A stretch of 64,000 nt of DNA from Streptomyces cadmiisoli (GTDB lineage Bacteria > Actinomycetota > Actinomycetes > Streptomycetales > Streptomycetaceae): the NCBI RefSeq assembly GCF_003261055.1, contig NZ_CP030073.1:992001-1056000 (forward strand). The letters run 5' to 3'. The translations under genes were made by a program, and so were the position numbers. Each line of letters opens with the position of its first letter. Position 1 is the first letter of the stretch. The notes below the pieces were generated by a model. The model worked only from the letters and a program-made list of their open reading frames with translations, was not told where the DNA came from and did not search any database. Below, piece after piece: positions 17,432 through 26,471 of this stretch.

Positions 17432-20400
17432 TCAGGGTCGACGCTCAGGGTGTCGGGCCGGAGGGTCCGCCACGAGGTGACGGGGGTCGGCGGCGCGGTT
17501 GATCGCCGACTCGACGGCCCCGACCCGGTCGGCGAGAAGGCCGAGGGCGGCGACGGCGCGGGTGAACTGATCGTGCTCCGGACCGCCGAGAGCCTGCGCG
17601 CGAACGTACCGGGCCTTCACCTCCGACCAGCGTGCCGCCTGCTCGGCGCTCAGGGTGCCGCGCAGTTCGGCCAGCTTGAGCAGATTGGCCTCGGCGCCGG
17701 TGGTGAGGGTCTGGGCCTGTGCCGCGTAATGGTCGTCGATCAGCGCCGACACCTCGGTGTCGTTCATGACGGGCCGTACACGCTGGGCGATCCGGTTCAT
17801 GGTGCGGTACGAACCCTGGAGCCGGAACGGGGGTTCCGTGCGGCTGGCGTCGGACTGCGCGGCGGACGCGATGTAGGCGGCGTTCACCGCCAGAACCGTG
17901 GCGCGGATCGTCAGCAGGTGGCTCAGGACCGCGACGATCCGCGTCCGCTCGGCGGGACTCCAGGGGTGGACGAGCCGGTCGGCGCGGGCCGTGGGATCAC
18001 CTTCGGCGAGCCGGAGGAACAGGTCGAGGTCGGCGCGGTCGCGGCCGGCGAGCGGGGCGAGGACGGGGTTCGCGGTCAGCGCGTTCTCGACGAAACTCAG
18101 CGCGAAGACCTGTTCCTTGCCGGCCAGGACGTCGCCGAGGTTCCACACGTCGGCGCGGTTGGCCAGCATGTCGGGCACGTGGAACCGGCCGCCGGACTCG
18201 GTGTGCGGATTGCCCGCCATGCAGACCGCGAAGCGTTTCCCGCGAAGGTCGTACGTATGGGGCCGGCGGTCCCGCACGCCGTCGATACGGCGGGTGGTGT
18301 CGCACAGCGGGATGAACGTCTGCATCAGCTCGGGCGAGTTGTGCTGGATGTCGTCCAGGTACAGAAGGGTGTTGTTGCCCGCGGCCAGCGCGAAGTTGAT
18401 CTTCTCGACCTCCTGGCGTGCGGTGGTGTTCGGGGCCTCGGCCGGGTCGAGCGAGGTCACCGCTCGGCCGAGGGCCGGGCCGCTCACCCTCACCAGCATC
18501 AGGCCGAGTCGATCGGCGACGTACTCCATGAGGCTCGTCTTGCCGTAGCCGGGCGGGGAGATGAGCAGGAGCAGTCCCCCGGTGTCGGTGCGCCCGGTCC
18601 CACCCGTGGTGCCGAGCTGCTTGGCGAGGCTGTCGCCCACGAGCGGCAGGTACACCTCGTCGACCAGCCGGTTGCGCACGAATGTGGACATGGTCCTCGG
18701 CCGGTACTCGTCCAGGCGCAGCCTGGTTCGTTCGGCGGACGTCAAGGCAGCTCGGCGGCGCTGGTAAGCGCGGTGGGCGGGGACCTGCTCGAGGCGGAAC
18801 GCGCCCGTGCGGGCGAGGAGTTCGTCGACGCGGATCGTGAGGCTGCCGCCGGTGAGACGGGGATGTGTGCCGAGCAGGCCGCCGACGGTCTCGGTCAACG
18901 GCGCGTCGGATGCGTAGCGCGGCAGGTCCGGGCAGAGTTCGGCGGCGACGGCCTCGGCGAGGTCTCCGGCGGTGACGTGCGTGCCGGTGGAGACGGCGTA
19001 CGAGGACAGCCAGGCGTCGACCAGTTGGCGGCGCGCGTCCAGGTCGTCGAGGGCGGCGAGATCGTCGGCGTACGCGGGGGTATCCAGCGTGCGGCGGAAC
19101 TTTTCCAGGAGGGTGCGTGTGGTGGACCCGATGACAAAACCGCCGGGTCCCGTGGTGAGTTCGTCGAAGAGGTAGGCCGCAGCGGCCTGTGCACCGGGTC
19201 CCCCGATCGCCTCCGCCAGTTCGGCCTGGAGGTCGGCGATCGCGGCCACGGGGCCGAAGGTGTCGCGTGCGCGCGCCAGTGACACGGCACGCCGCGACCA
19301 CCGCGTACGGGTCTCGGGCGTCGTGCCGTGGGTCCACATCAGCACCGCCCGGGCTCGGGCGGAGGGCTCGTGGCGCAGCCGGCCGGCCGTCGCGTGCAGG
19401 CGGAGCAGCGCGCTGAGGATCAGGACGGTGTCGTGGTCGTGGACCCCGCGTACGTACCCCTCGTCGTACGCCTCCTGGGCCGCCCTGCGCACGAGTGCGG
19501 GCAGGTCGGCCTCGGCGAGGGCCGCCGGGCCGTGCTCGTCGAGCAGTCGGGCGGCGAGGTGCTCGGCGCGGTAGACCTCGGGGGACTCGGACGGCAGCGG
19601 GCGGTCCCAGTACGGGCGGGTGGATGCGAAGTCGGGGTCCGTGATCGGGGAGCGGTGGTCCGTGCCGGTGAGCGCGAAGGCGAGCGTGTCACCGTGGGGG
19701 ACCAGGGCGATGTCGAGCGGTTGGGTGTTGACCGCGAAGCGGTGGGTGCCGAGGCGGAGGGTGCGTCCGTCGTCGGCGTAGAGGTCGCTCCGGTCGCGCA
19801 GGGCCCGGACGGCCTCCTGGCGGGCGGCCCGGATGCGGTCGTCCAGTTCGTCCGCCCGTACCCGGTCGCCGAGTTGCCGCAGTTCGTCGGCCAGGCGGCG
19901 GGCCTCGGCCGGCATCGCGTCGGAGCTGAAGTACGTGGCGACGGCGTCGGCGTCGGCGAGGGTGGCGGCACGGTGGGTGACGGTCGCCAGGACGCGGGCC
20001 GCCGATTCGGCCAGCCGCTCGGCCCGGCGGGCGCGGATGTCCATGAGGTTCTGCTTGCGGACGGCGAACGCCTCGTGGATCTCGTCCCGCTTGTCCGCGA
20101 GTTCGGTGAGGAAGTCGTCGAAGTGGACGAAGCGGGCTTCCAGGTTCTCCAGCCGGAGCAGCACGCGGGCCAGCTGTTCGTCGCACTTCTCGGGAGTGTC
20201 GGCCGACGCGAGCGCGCCGGTGACGGTCTGCCCCAGCAGGGAGAACTCCGCGGCGAACTCGGCCCGTCCTTCGAGGTCGAGCAGCTCGCGGCGGCGCCCG
20301 TCGAGGACGGCACGGGCGCGGTTGACGCCACCGAGGACCTCGGCGACGCGCTCCAGGACGGATGTACGGACCGTGGCGTCGCCGATGTCGAGGCTCGCGA

Positions 20401-22306
20401 CGACCTCGGTCACCGTGTGCAGCCCCTCGGCCAGTTCGCCGATGCGGGCGGCGACGAGGGCGGCCTCGGCGACCCTGGCGATGCCCGTCGCATCGGCGAG
20501 GAGTCGTTCGACATCCGTGTGAAGGTCGGTGAACGCGTGCTCGTCCGCCAGGTGGGCGACCGCCCTCCGTCCGAACGAGGCGAGGTCGCTCTCGACGTCC
20601 GCGGCCAGTTCGTCGATACCGGCGATGTCGGCGTACCGCATGTCCTTGAGCGTGAGCAGGTGGCCCTGCGCCTGTCGGAGTTCGGTCAGACCGGACACCC
20701 AGACGGTCACACCGCGCGGCACGTCGCCACGCAGCCGGCGTACGACCGCGGAGACATGTTCGGCCGTCTCAGCTAGCGCGTCGGCGGCCTGCCGGGTCAG
20801 TGCCCGGACGGCTCGGAACTCGGCCAGCACCTGCTCGGCTGTGTGCCGCACCTGCTCCAGCGGCTCCAGCAGGTCGCCGAGTTCCGCGTCCCCCAGCCAG
20901 TGGTGGGATTCCGCCGCGCGGACACACGCCGCGGCCAGTGCCCCGTACACCTCGCTCGTCTGGGTCGTCCCGGCGACCGAACCCGCGATGGACAGGCAGT
21001 CGGAGACACCGCGCACGAGGTCGACGTTGCCGACGCGGGCGAGCGGCCCGTCACCGACGTGCCGGCCGGCGGCATGGGTGTCGGAGACGTACGGCGAGGA
21101 CCACAACTGGAGCGGGTGGAGCCGCTGTTGCTCCGCGCCGCCGGAGCGCAGCAGGAACAGGGCGCCGTCGTCGAAGAGGTCCCACCCCTGGCAGGGCAGC
21201 GGAGTCGCGACCTCCTTCCGGATCGTGTCGTACGGCAGCAGCAGGCCGCGGCCGGCCGCGTGTGCGCGGAACGCGAAGAGGACCTCATCCCCTTCGGGCG
21301 GGCGGACCACCCGCTCGAACTCCAGGTCCCCGGTGTCGACGCCGTCGAAGGTCCGGTGCGTTCCGTCGGCCAGGCAGTAGCCGCCGGGGAAGACGACGCC
21401 CTGGTTCGCGGGCAGGCGGCGGCACGCCCGCCCGATGCCGTCGAGGCGGACGACCGTCCTGGTGAGCGTGTTGAACACCAGGTAGCGGTGGGCGTCCTCC
21501 TTGTAGGGAAGGACGCGCAGCAGAATCAGGGCGCCCACACGCGCGTACGCGATGTCGGCGTCGGCGAGCGACTGCAACGGCTCGGCGACGGGCTCGGAAT
21601 GGACTCCCTCGCCGGAGTTCGTGTCGTCCTCGGCCTTGACGGTGAGGGCGCCCGCGACGGTCGCCACGAACACCTCGCCCTCGACGGACACGTGCGGGTG
21701 GCGGCCGAGAACGTGGTCCGCCCGGGTCGTGACGGTCCACGAGAAGTCGTGGGCGGCCGGGGTGACGTGGTCACGCTCGCCGCGCGCGTCGAGGAAGGAC
21801 ACCTGCCCGTCGTCGGACAGCGCCCACCGCAGGACACGTACGTCGTGCACCGTCTCACCGGTCTGGAACACGGCCAGCAGCCGGCCGTCGACGCGGTGGA
21901 GCCGGAGGAGGCGGGCCTGGCGGTAGTAGCGGTGGAGGGCGGCGAACTCCCGCACGAAGGCCGGATCGTCCAGCAGCCCGGGTACGGCGTCGGCGGGCCG
22001 CCTGTTCAGGTCGCGGTCGTACAGGGTGAGGACGTCGGCCACCACCGTCTCCGCCTTCGCCCCGGCGACGGTGTTGTGGCCGAACAGCAGGCAATCCCCG
22101 ACGGCGACGATGTCCCGAGGCGCACAGAGGTGCTCGGTGCGCAGCGGCCGAGTGCCGGTGAGTTCCAGGCCGGCCGCGCCGAACGCCTCTGCGCGGCGGG
22201 CGTTGAGTGCCTCCGCCCGGCGTGCGAGCTCGGCGGCCCGCGCGGTCAGCCGGTCGCGCAGCACCTCGTACGTACCGGTGTCCAGGTCCGTGGCCCCGGT
22301 GGTCAT
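17432..22306 (-). CDS. Very large AAA ATPase of the DUF3686 'DNA repair ATPase' type
   Basis: This 1624-residue protein has three parts. An N-terminal beta-rich region (about 1-430, DUF3686-like) is followed by a long helical/coiled-coil middle (about 470-900, rich in Ala/Glu/Arg) and a C-terminal AAA+ module. The Walker A motif SPPGYGKTS is near residue 1250 and Walker B LLYLDDIQHN near 1314; a sensor region (VCMAGNPHTESGGRFHVPDMLANRADV) and lid helices follow. The family is often labelled a DNA-repair ATPase by automated annotation, but that function is not well established. In proteobacteria it occurs next to flotillin/YqiK genes, as it does here. The ATG at 22306 has GAGGGA close upstream. 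Stops are 79 bases apart from the convergent IclR gene. A remodelling ATPase acting at a flotillin membrane platform is my inference. Confidence 0.5.
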   Translation of the reverse strand: MTTGATDLDTGTYEVLRDRLTARAAELARRAEALNARRAEAFGAAGLELTGTRPLRTEHLCAPRDIVAVGDCLLFGHNTVAGAKAETVVADVLTLYDRDLNRRPADAVPGLLDDPAFVREFAALHRYYRQARLLRLHRVDGRLLAVFQTGETVHDVRVLRWALSDDGQVSFLDARGERDHVTPAAHDFSWTVTTRADHVLGRHPHVSVEGEVFVATVAGALTVKAEDDTNSGEGVHSEPVAEPLQSLADADIAYARVGALILLRVLPYKEDAHRYLVFNTLTRTVVRLDGIGRACRRLPANQGVVFPGGYCLADGTHRTFDGVDTGDLEFERVVRPPEGDEVLFAFRAHAAGRGLLLPYDTIRKEVATPLPCQGWDLFDDGALFLLRSGGAEQQRLHPLQLWSSPYVSDTHAAGRHVGDGPLARVGNVDLVRGVSDCLSIAGSVAGTTQTSEVYGALAAACVRAAESHHWLGDAELGDLLEPLEQVRHTAEQVLAEFRAVRALTRQAADALAETAEHVSAVVRRLRGDVPRGVTVWVSGLTELRQAQGHLLTLKDMRYADIAGIDELAADVESDLASFGRRAVAHLADEHAFTDLHTDVERLLADATGIARVAEAALVAARIGELAEGLHTVTEVVASLDIGDATVRTSVLERVAEVLGGVNRARAVLDGRRRELLDLEGRAEFAAEFSLLGQTVTGALASADTPEKCDEQLARVLLRLENLEARFVHFDDFLTELADKRDEIHEAFAVRKQNLMDIRARRAERLAESAARVLATVTHRAATLADADAVATYFSSDAMPAEARRLADELRQLGDRVRADELDDRIRAARQEAVRALRDRSDLYADDGRTLRLGTHRFAVNTQPLDIALVPHGDTLAFALTGTDHRSPITDPDFASTRPYWDRPLPSESPEVYRAEHLAARLLDEHGPAALAEADLPALVRRAAQEAYDEGYVRGVHDHDTVLILSALLRLHATAGRLRHEPSARARAVLMWTHGTTPETRTRWSRRAVSLARARDTFGPVAAIADLQAELAEAIGGPGAQAAAAYLFDELTTGPGGFVIGSTTRTLLEKFRRTLDTPAYADDLAALDDLDARRQLVDAWLSSYAVSTGTHVTAGDLAEAVAAELCPDLPRYASDAPLTETVGGLLGTHPRLTGGSLTIRVDELLARTGAFRLEQVPAHRAYQRRRAALTSAERTRLRLDEYRPRTMSTFVRNRLVDEVYLPLVGDSLAKQLGTTGGTGRTDTGGLLLLISPPGYGKTSLMEYVADRLGLMLVRVSGPALGRAVTSLDPAEAPNTTARQEVEKINFALAAGNNTLLYLDDIQHNSPELMQTFIPLCDTTRRIDGVRDRRPHTYDLRGKRFAVCMAGNPHTESGGRFHVPDMLANRADVWNLGDVLAGKEQVFALSFVENALTANPVLAPLAGRDRADLDLFLRLAEGDPTARADRLVHPWSPAERTRIVAVLSHLLTIRATVLAVNAAYIASAAQSDASRTEPPFRLQGSYRTMNRIAQRVRPVMNDTEVSALIDDHYAAQAQTLTTGAEANLLKLAELRGTLSAEQAARWSEVKARYVRAQALGGPEHDQFTRAVAALGLLADRVGAVESAINRAADPRHLVADPPARHPERRP

Positions 22307-22343
22307 GGGATCCCTCTCGGATGTCTCTGGGACGTGGGGCGAC

Positions 22344-22382
22344 GGTCCGGAGCTGCCGTCCCCTGCGCGGCAGCTCCGGACC
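22344..22382 (-). terminator. 15-bp hairpin between flotillin and AAA ATPase genes
   Basis: GGTCCGGAGCTGCCG (22344-22358) pairs perfectly with CGGCAGCTCCGGACC (22368-22382) across a nine-base loop. It begins about ten bases after the flotillin stop and ends 37 bases before the ATPase start, both genes being leftward. It should terminate or attenuate flotillin transcription, leaving the ATPase dependent on read-through. Confidence 0.5.
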
Positions 22383-22391
22383 GGCGGTCGG

Positions 22392-24425
22392 TCAGCTCCG
22401 GGCGTTGCCGTTCAGGGCGGCGAGCGGGGTGTCGGCGACACCCAGTTCGCCCGCCCTGTCGAGCAGTTGCCGCAGAGCGCCGGAGTCCGTCCCGCCCGTC
22501 TTCATCAGCCTCATCAGCAGTGCGGAGACCGTCAGGTTCTGCACGTCGGTCGTGGAGACCGAGCCGAGGAGGCGACCGAGGTCGTCGGTGAAGCTGCCCG
22601 TGCCGTCCAGCCAGGGCCGCGCCAGAGCCTGGGCGGTCTCGGAGTTCTGCACGAAGGCGTCGACGCCCTTGCCCAGCGCTATCGAGGACACCAGCCGGTC
22701 GAGGAAGACCGATTCGCCGCCGACGATGTTGATGTCGGCGTTCTCCAGCCCGGTCGCCAGCACGGTGGCCTGCGCCTCGGCGATCTGCCGTTGCACGTCC
22801 AGCCCGGCCAGCCGGATGTCCTTCTCGGCCGCCAGCCGCAGCCGGTACTCCTCGTGCGTGCGTGACGCCTCGTCGAGTGCCGCCATCGCCGCCGCCTTCT
22901 CGGTGAGGCCCGCCGCCTCCGCCTTGAGCTTCTCCCCGATGGCCGACGCCTCGGCGAGTGCCGCGGCCCTGGCTCCCTCGGCCTCCGCCCGCAGACGCGC
23001 CTCGGTGGCCCCGGCCTCCGCTCGGCCGGCCTTCTCGATGACCTCGGCCTCCTTGTCCCTGACCTGGACGGCCGCCAGGCCTTCGGCCGCCGCCTCCGCC
23101 TGCACACCTTCGGCCAGGCGCAGCTTGGCCCGCGCATCGAGATCGGCGGTCTTCAACCGCGCCTCGGCCAGCGTGACTTCCTCCGCCGCCCGGTGCGCGG
23201 CGGCCTGCTCCGCGGCCTCCGCCGCCTTGATGTCCTTGACGAGCCTCTCCTGCGCCTCGGCCTCGGCGGCGATGACGACCGCCTGCCGCTGCCGCTCCGC
23301 CTCTTCCACGGCACGCAGCTTCTTGATGGACTCCTCCTGCTCGGCGACCGTACGGTCCACCGCGACCCGCTCACGCACGACTTCGGCGATCTCCCGCTTC
23401 TCCGCCTCGACCTCCTTCGACGCGGCGATCTTCGTCAGCTCGGTCTCACGTTCGCGTGCGATGACTTCGAGGAGCCGGTCCTTCTCGATGCGCTCGCTCT
23501 CGATGGCGATGACGCGTTCGCGGTTCTTCGCCGCGACGGCGACTTCCCGCTGCTGGTTCTCGCGCTGTACGCCGAGCTGTTCCTCGGTGCGCAGGAAGGC
23601 TCCCTGTGCCCGCAGCCGCTCCTCCTCCACCACCCGCGCGGTCTCGGCCTCCTCCCGGGCCCGGCTGGTCTCGATCTCCCGCCGCTGCTTGATCTCGGCA
23701 TCGGCCTGGCGGCGCTCCAGCTCCAGGATGGCCTCCCGGGCGTCGACGTTCTGCCGGGTGATCTCCTTCTCCTCGGTGCGCCGTGCCTCGTTGGTGCGCA
23801 CGTGTTCCACAGCCGTCAGCTCGGTGATCTTTCGGATGCCCTGGGCGTCGAGGACGTTCGCCGGGTCGAGCTGGGTCAGCGGCGTCTGCTCCAGGTAGTC
23901 GATCGCCGCGTCCTCCAGGTGGTAGCCGTTGAGGTCCACGCCGATGACCTCGATGATCCGGTACCGCAGCTCCTCACGCTTGGTGTAGAGGTCGGTGAAG
24001 TCCATCTGCTTGCCGACGGTCTTCAGCGCCTCGGAGAACTTCGCGTGGAACAGCTGCTGCAATGTGTCCCGGTCACTCGCCCGTGCCGTGCCGACGGCCT
24101 GGGCGACCTTGACGACGTCCTCCACGGTCTTGTTGACCTTGACGAAGAACGAGATACGTATGTCGGCGCGGATGTTGTCCTTGCAGATCAGTCCGTCCTT
24201 GCCGGCCCGTGTGATCTCGATGGTCTTCACCGAGATGTCCATCACCTCGGCCTTGTGCAGCACCGGCAGCACCACCTGGCCGGTGAAGGTCACGTCGACC
24301 TTCCGTGTCCTGGAGACGATCAGTGCCTTGCCCTGCTCCACCTTGCGGAACAACCGGGAGAAGGCGAGCAGTGTGACGAGCACGAGGAGCAGACAGACAC
24401 CCACGCCCACGGTGACGGCATTCAT
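22392..24425 (-). CDS. Flotillin family protein (YqiK-like)
   Basis: This 677-residue protein is anchored by one N-terminal membrane helix (about 2-23, VTVGVGVCLLLVLVTLLAF), followed by an SPFH/PHB domain (about 28-190, KALIVSRTRKVDVTFTGQVV, with KDNIRADIRISFFVKVNKT). A very long coiled coil rich in Ala, Glu and Arg (about 190-520) and a C-terminal flotillin tail complete it. Flotillins oligomerise at membranes and organise microdomains. The ATG at 24425 is preferred over the ATG nine bases upstream because AAGGA lies eight bases before it. Its neighbours are a YqiJ-like membrane protein upstream and the DUF3686 ATPase downstream, a partnership known from proteobacterial yqiJ-yqiK loci. Confidence 0.5.
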   Translation of the reverse strand: MNAVTVGVGVCLLLVLVTLLAFSRLFRKVEQGKALIVSRTRKVDVTFTGQVVLPVLHKAEVMDISVKTIEITRAGKDGLICKDNIRADIRISFFVKVNKTVEDVVKVAQAVGTARASDRDTLQQLFHAKFSEALKTVGKQMDFTDLYTKREELRYRIIEVIGVDLNGYHLEDAAIDYLEQTPLTQLDPANVLDAQGIRKITELTAVEHVRTNEARRTEEKEITRQNVDAREAILELERRQADAEIKQRREIETSRAREEAETARVVEEERLRAQGAFLRTEEQLGVQRENQQREVAVAAKNRERVIAIESERIEKDRLLEVIARERETELTKIAASKEVEAEKREIAEVVRERVAVDRTVAEQEESIKKLRAVEEAERQRQAVVIAAEAEAQERLVKDIKAAEAAEQAAAHRAAEEVTLAEARLKTADLDARAKLRLAEGVQAEAAAEGLAAVQVRDKEAEVIEKAGRAEAGATEARLRAEAEGARAAALAEASAIGEKLKAEAAGLTEKAAAMAALDEASRTHEEYRLRLAAEKDIRLAGLDVQRQIAEAQATVLATGLENADINIVGGESVFLDRLVSSIALGKGVDAFVQNSETAQALARPWLDGTGSFTDDLGRLLGSVSTTDVQNLTVSALLMRLMKTGGTDSGALRQLLDRAGELGVADTPLAALNGNARS

Positions 24426-24549
24426 GAGAGACATCCTTGACGAGTCAGGAAACCGGAGGCCGGGACGGACCCGGGCACCTACGGGAGTCGGAAACTTCGC
24501 GACGGGGCACCGTCGCTTCGGCGCACCCTGCCGGCGGGGCCGGTGCGGC

Positions 24550-25062
24550 TCAGGCGGTCCGGTCGCACGGCTGCGGATGCGCGTCGCGGCGTCCGCTCCG
24601 GGCGAGGCGTTCGGCCCCGCCGCGGGCCCACGGCGACTCGACACGCGCCCCGGCGAGTACGCCGCGATCGTGCAGGCGCGGGCGGGCCGCCCCGGGTTCG
24701 TCGGGGTGGTGGGGACGCAGCCGCCGTACGAGCGCTCGCGTCACGCACCAGGACGCGGTGGAGGCGGCGGCGAGCACGCCGAGCCGGGCCGACGCGCGCG
24801 CCCACCCGGACGACGGGACGACCGGGTCGAGCAGAAAGGCGGCACCGAGGCTGGCGAACCAGGCCAGCCCCGTCCACAGGGAGAACGCGACCGCGACCGG
24901 GACCCCGCCCAGCCCCCACTTCCCGAGGTCCGCGTCCCCGTCGAAGGTGCGGGGACCGGCCGCGCCCACCGCGACCAACAGCCAGAACACCGCGGCCACC
25001 AGCGACGGAACGGTGAACAGGAAGGTCGGAAAGGCCGTGGCGGCCTCCAGAAACGTCCTCAT
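24550..25062 (-). CDS. YqiJ-like integral membrane protein next to flotillin
   Basis: This 170-residue protein has about three membrane helices: FPTFLFTVPSLVAAVFWLLVAVG near the N-terminus, then GLGGVPVAVAFSLWTGLAWFASLGAAFLLD, then ARLGVLAAASTASWCVTRALVRR. The order of elements resembles the membrane half of YqiJ and related flotillin-partner proteins. The C-terminus is a short Arg-rich polar tail rather than the OB-fold domain YqiJ normally carries, so it may be a reduced version. The ATG at 25062 is chosen because it begins the hydrophobic protein; the open frame extends upstream without an RBS. It leads the leftward set with flotillin and the AAA ATPase, although a 124-base gap separates it from flotillin. 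Confidence 0.5.
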   Translation of the reverse strand: MRTFLEAATAFPTFLFTVPSLVAAVFWLLVAVGAAGPRTFDGDADLGKWGLGGVPVAVAFSLWTGLAWFASLGAAFLLDPVVPSSGWARASARLGVLAAASTASWCVTRALVRRLRPHHPDEPGAARPRLHDRGVLAGARVESPWARGGAERLARSGRRDAHPQPCDRTA

Positions 25063-25114
25063 GCCCAACCCCCCTGTCGCCGCCGTCGCGTGACGGCCTT
25101 CGCACGGCTGCCGG

Positions 25115-25154
25115 GTCTTGATGCCGGACACCTGCCGGTGTCCGGCATCGAGAC
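25115..25154 (-). terminator. 18-bp hairpin downstream of the PucR-type regulator gene
   Basis: The arms 25115-25132 and 25137-25154 pair along 18 positions with one G-T wobble around a TGCC loop. The core GCCGGACACC / GGTGTCCGGC recurs in another terminator at 28232-28268. It lies about 180 bases beyond the leftward regulator gene. Confidence 0.5.
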
Positions 25155-25332
25155 TTCCTCGCGTGCTCCCCTGTGCCCTCATCCTGCCCACGGCGGCCCC
25201 GTTGTGCATTGCCGACTTCCGGCAGTCTTTGCCCGGTCCTTCATGCCGGTCTTCCGTCAAGGAAGCGTCAACGGCGCGGCAGAATCGGCACGGGATCGGC
25301 ACGCGGCTCTCCCGGAGCGGACGCCGCGCTGC

Positions 25333-26388
25333 TCACAGCGGTCTGGCCGGCCAGTCGAGCAGGCGGGCGCCGATGACCGCGGTCTGCAGGGTGTAGCGCT
25401 GCCCGGGGTCGGCCGGGTTGGTGCCGGTCAGGGTGTGGACCCGTTCCAGGCGATAGGTGAGTGCCCGAACGCTCAGTGCGAGCCGCCGGGCGGTCTCGGC
25501 CGCGACGCAGCCGGTGTCGAAGTAGGCGGTCAGTGTGTCGAGGAGCGGCCGGGCTCCGCCGCGGGCTTCCTGCAGCGGGCTGAGGGTGCTCCGCACGAGG
25601 TCCACCAGGGCCTGCCGGTCGCGGGCCAGCACGGGGTAGACCAGCAGGTCGGCGGCGCGCAGCACCGGGTCGTCGAAGCCCATGCGCTGGGCGACGTCGA
25701 GGGCGTTGAGGGCTTCTTCGTAGCTGTGCCCGATCCCGACGGTGCCGGGCCGGGGCCGGCCGATGGCGACCTGGCCGCCGTCGGTGGCGGCGTGCGCCTG
25801 TTTGGCGAAGTGGGTCAGGACGTCGCCCTGGTCACCGGGGGCGACGCAGACCATCCGCCCGTCCTTGGTGGTGAACAGGATCCGGCGGTTCTCGAAGCGG
25901 CCGAAGAGGGCGTCCTCCACCTGGCGCGGGACGGGGTCCGTCTCGTCGTACTTGTCGGGGCCTTCGGCGACGGCCACGGCGTGGACGCGCGAGAGACGCA
26001 GCCCGAACTGTTCGGCACGGGCGGAGAGGTGGCCGGAGTCGCCGCGTCCGTGGAGCAGGTCGTCGATGAACTCGCGTCTGGCCGCCTCCTCCTGCCGGAT
26101 GACGAGTCGCTGGGCGCGCTCATACCCGTCGGCGAAGGCGTCCATGGCCTGTTCGAGGACGAACAGGACGTCGTCGGTGCCGGCCGAGGCGGGCCGGGCG
26201 GCGCGGCCGGCGGCGAGATGTTCGCGCACCAGCACACGCCATCCGTATCCCGATGCCGCGGCCTTGGTGCCCAACTCGCGGCGCGAGGTCAGTTCGTCAC
26301 GGGTGAGACGACGGCCGGTGGAGGAGGCGTCCGCCAGGATCTCGGTGAGGCCGTCGAGGAACTGGCCGGGTGTGTCGTGTGCGGTCAC
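25333..26388 (-). CDS. PucR/CdaR-type helix-turn-helix transcriptional regulator
   Basis: This 351-residue regulator has its HTH at the C-terminus. Residues about 285-345 (AETARRLALSVRALTYRLER and the following helix) form the PucR C-terminal HTH with its YRLxR signature. A GGDEF-like central domain (about 130-230) and a helical N-terminal region precede it. The GTG at 26388 is preceded by GGGAGG at five bases, a strong site. The adjacent upstream gene is a cation/proton antiporter on the same strand, 83 bases away, so the two may be co-transcribed or functionally linked. The effector is unknown; family members respond to purines, sugar acids or amino acids. Confidence 0.5.
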   Translation of the reverse strand: MTAHDTPGQFLDGLTEILADASSTGRRLTRDELTSRRELGTKAAASGYGWRVLVREHLAAGRAARPASAGTDDVLFVLEQAMDAFADGYERAQRLVIRQEEAARREFIDDLLHGRGDSGHLSARAEQFGLRLSRVHAVAVAEGPDKYDETDPVPRQVEDALFGRFENRRILFTTKDGRMVCVAPGDQGDVLTHFAKQAHAATDGGQVAIGRPRPGTVGIGHSYEEALNALDVAQRMGFDDPVLRAADLLVYPVLARDRQALVDLVRSTLSPLQEARGGARPLLDTLTAYFDTGCVAAETARRLALSVRALTYRLERVHTLTGTNPADPGQRYTLQTAVIGARLLDWPARPL

Positions 26389-26471
26389 ATGTGCCTCCCA
26401 GGGGCGGTCGAGGAGTGGGCCGGCGCCGCCGGTCGGGCGACGGCACCGGCTGTGGTGCGCCGTGCTCGTGC

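Noticed and set aside
17432-22306. Calling the large ATPase a proven DNA-repair protein
   Set aside because: The label comes from automatic naming of the family; the sequence shows AAA and coiled-coil parts and a flotillin neighbour but nothing specific to DNA repair.
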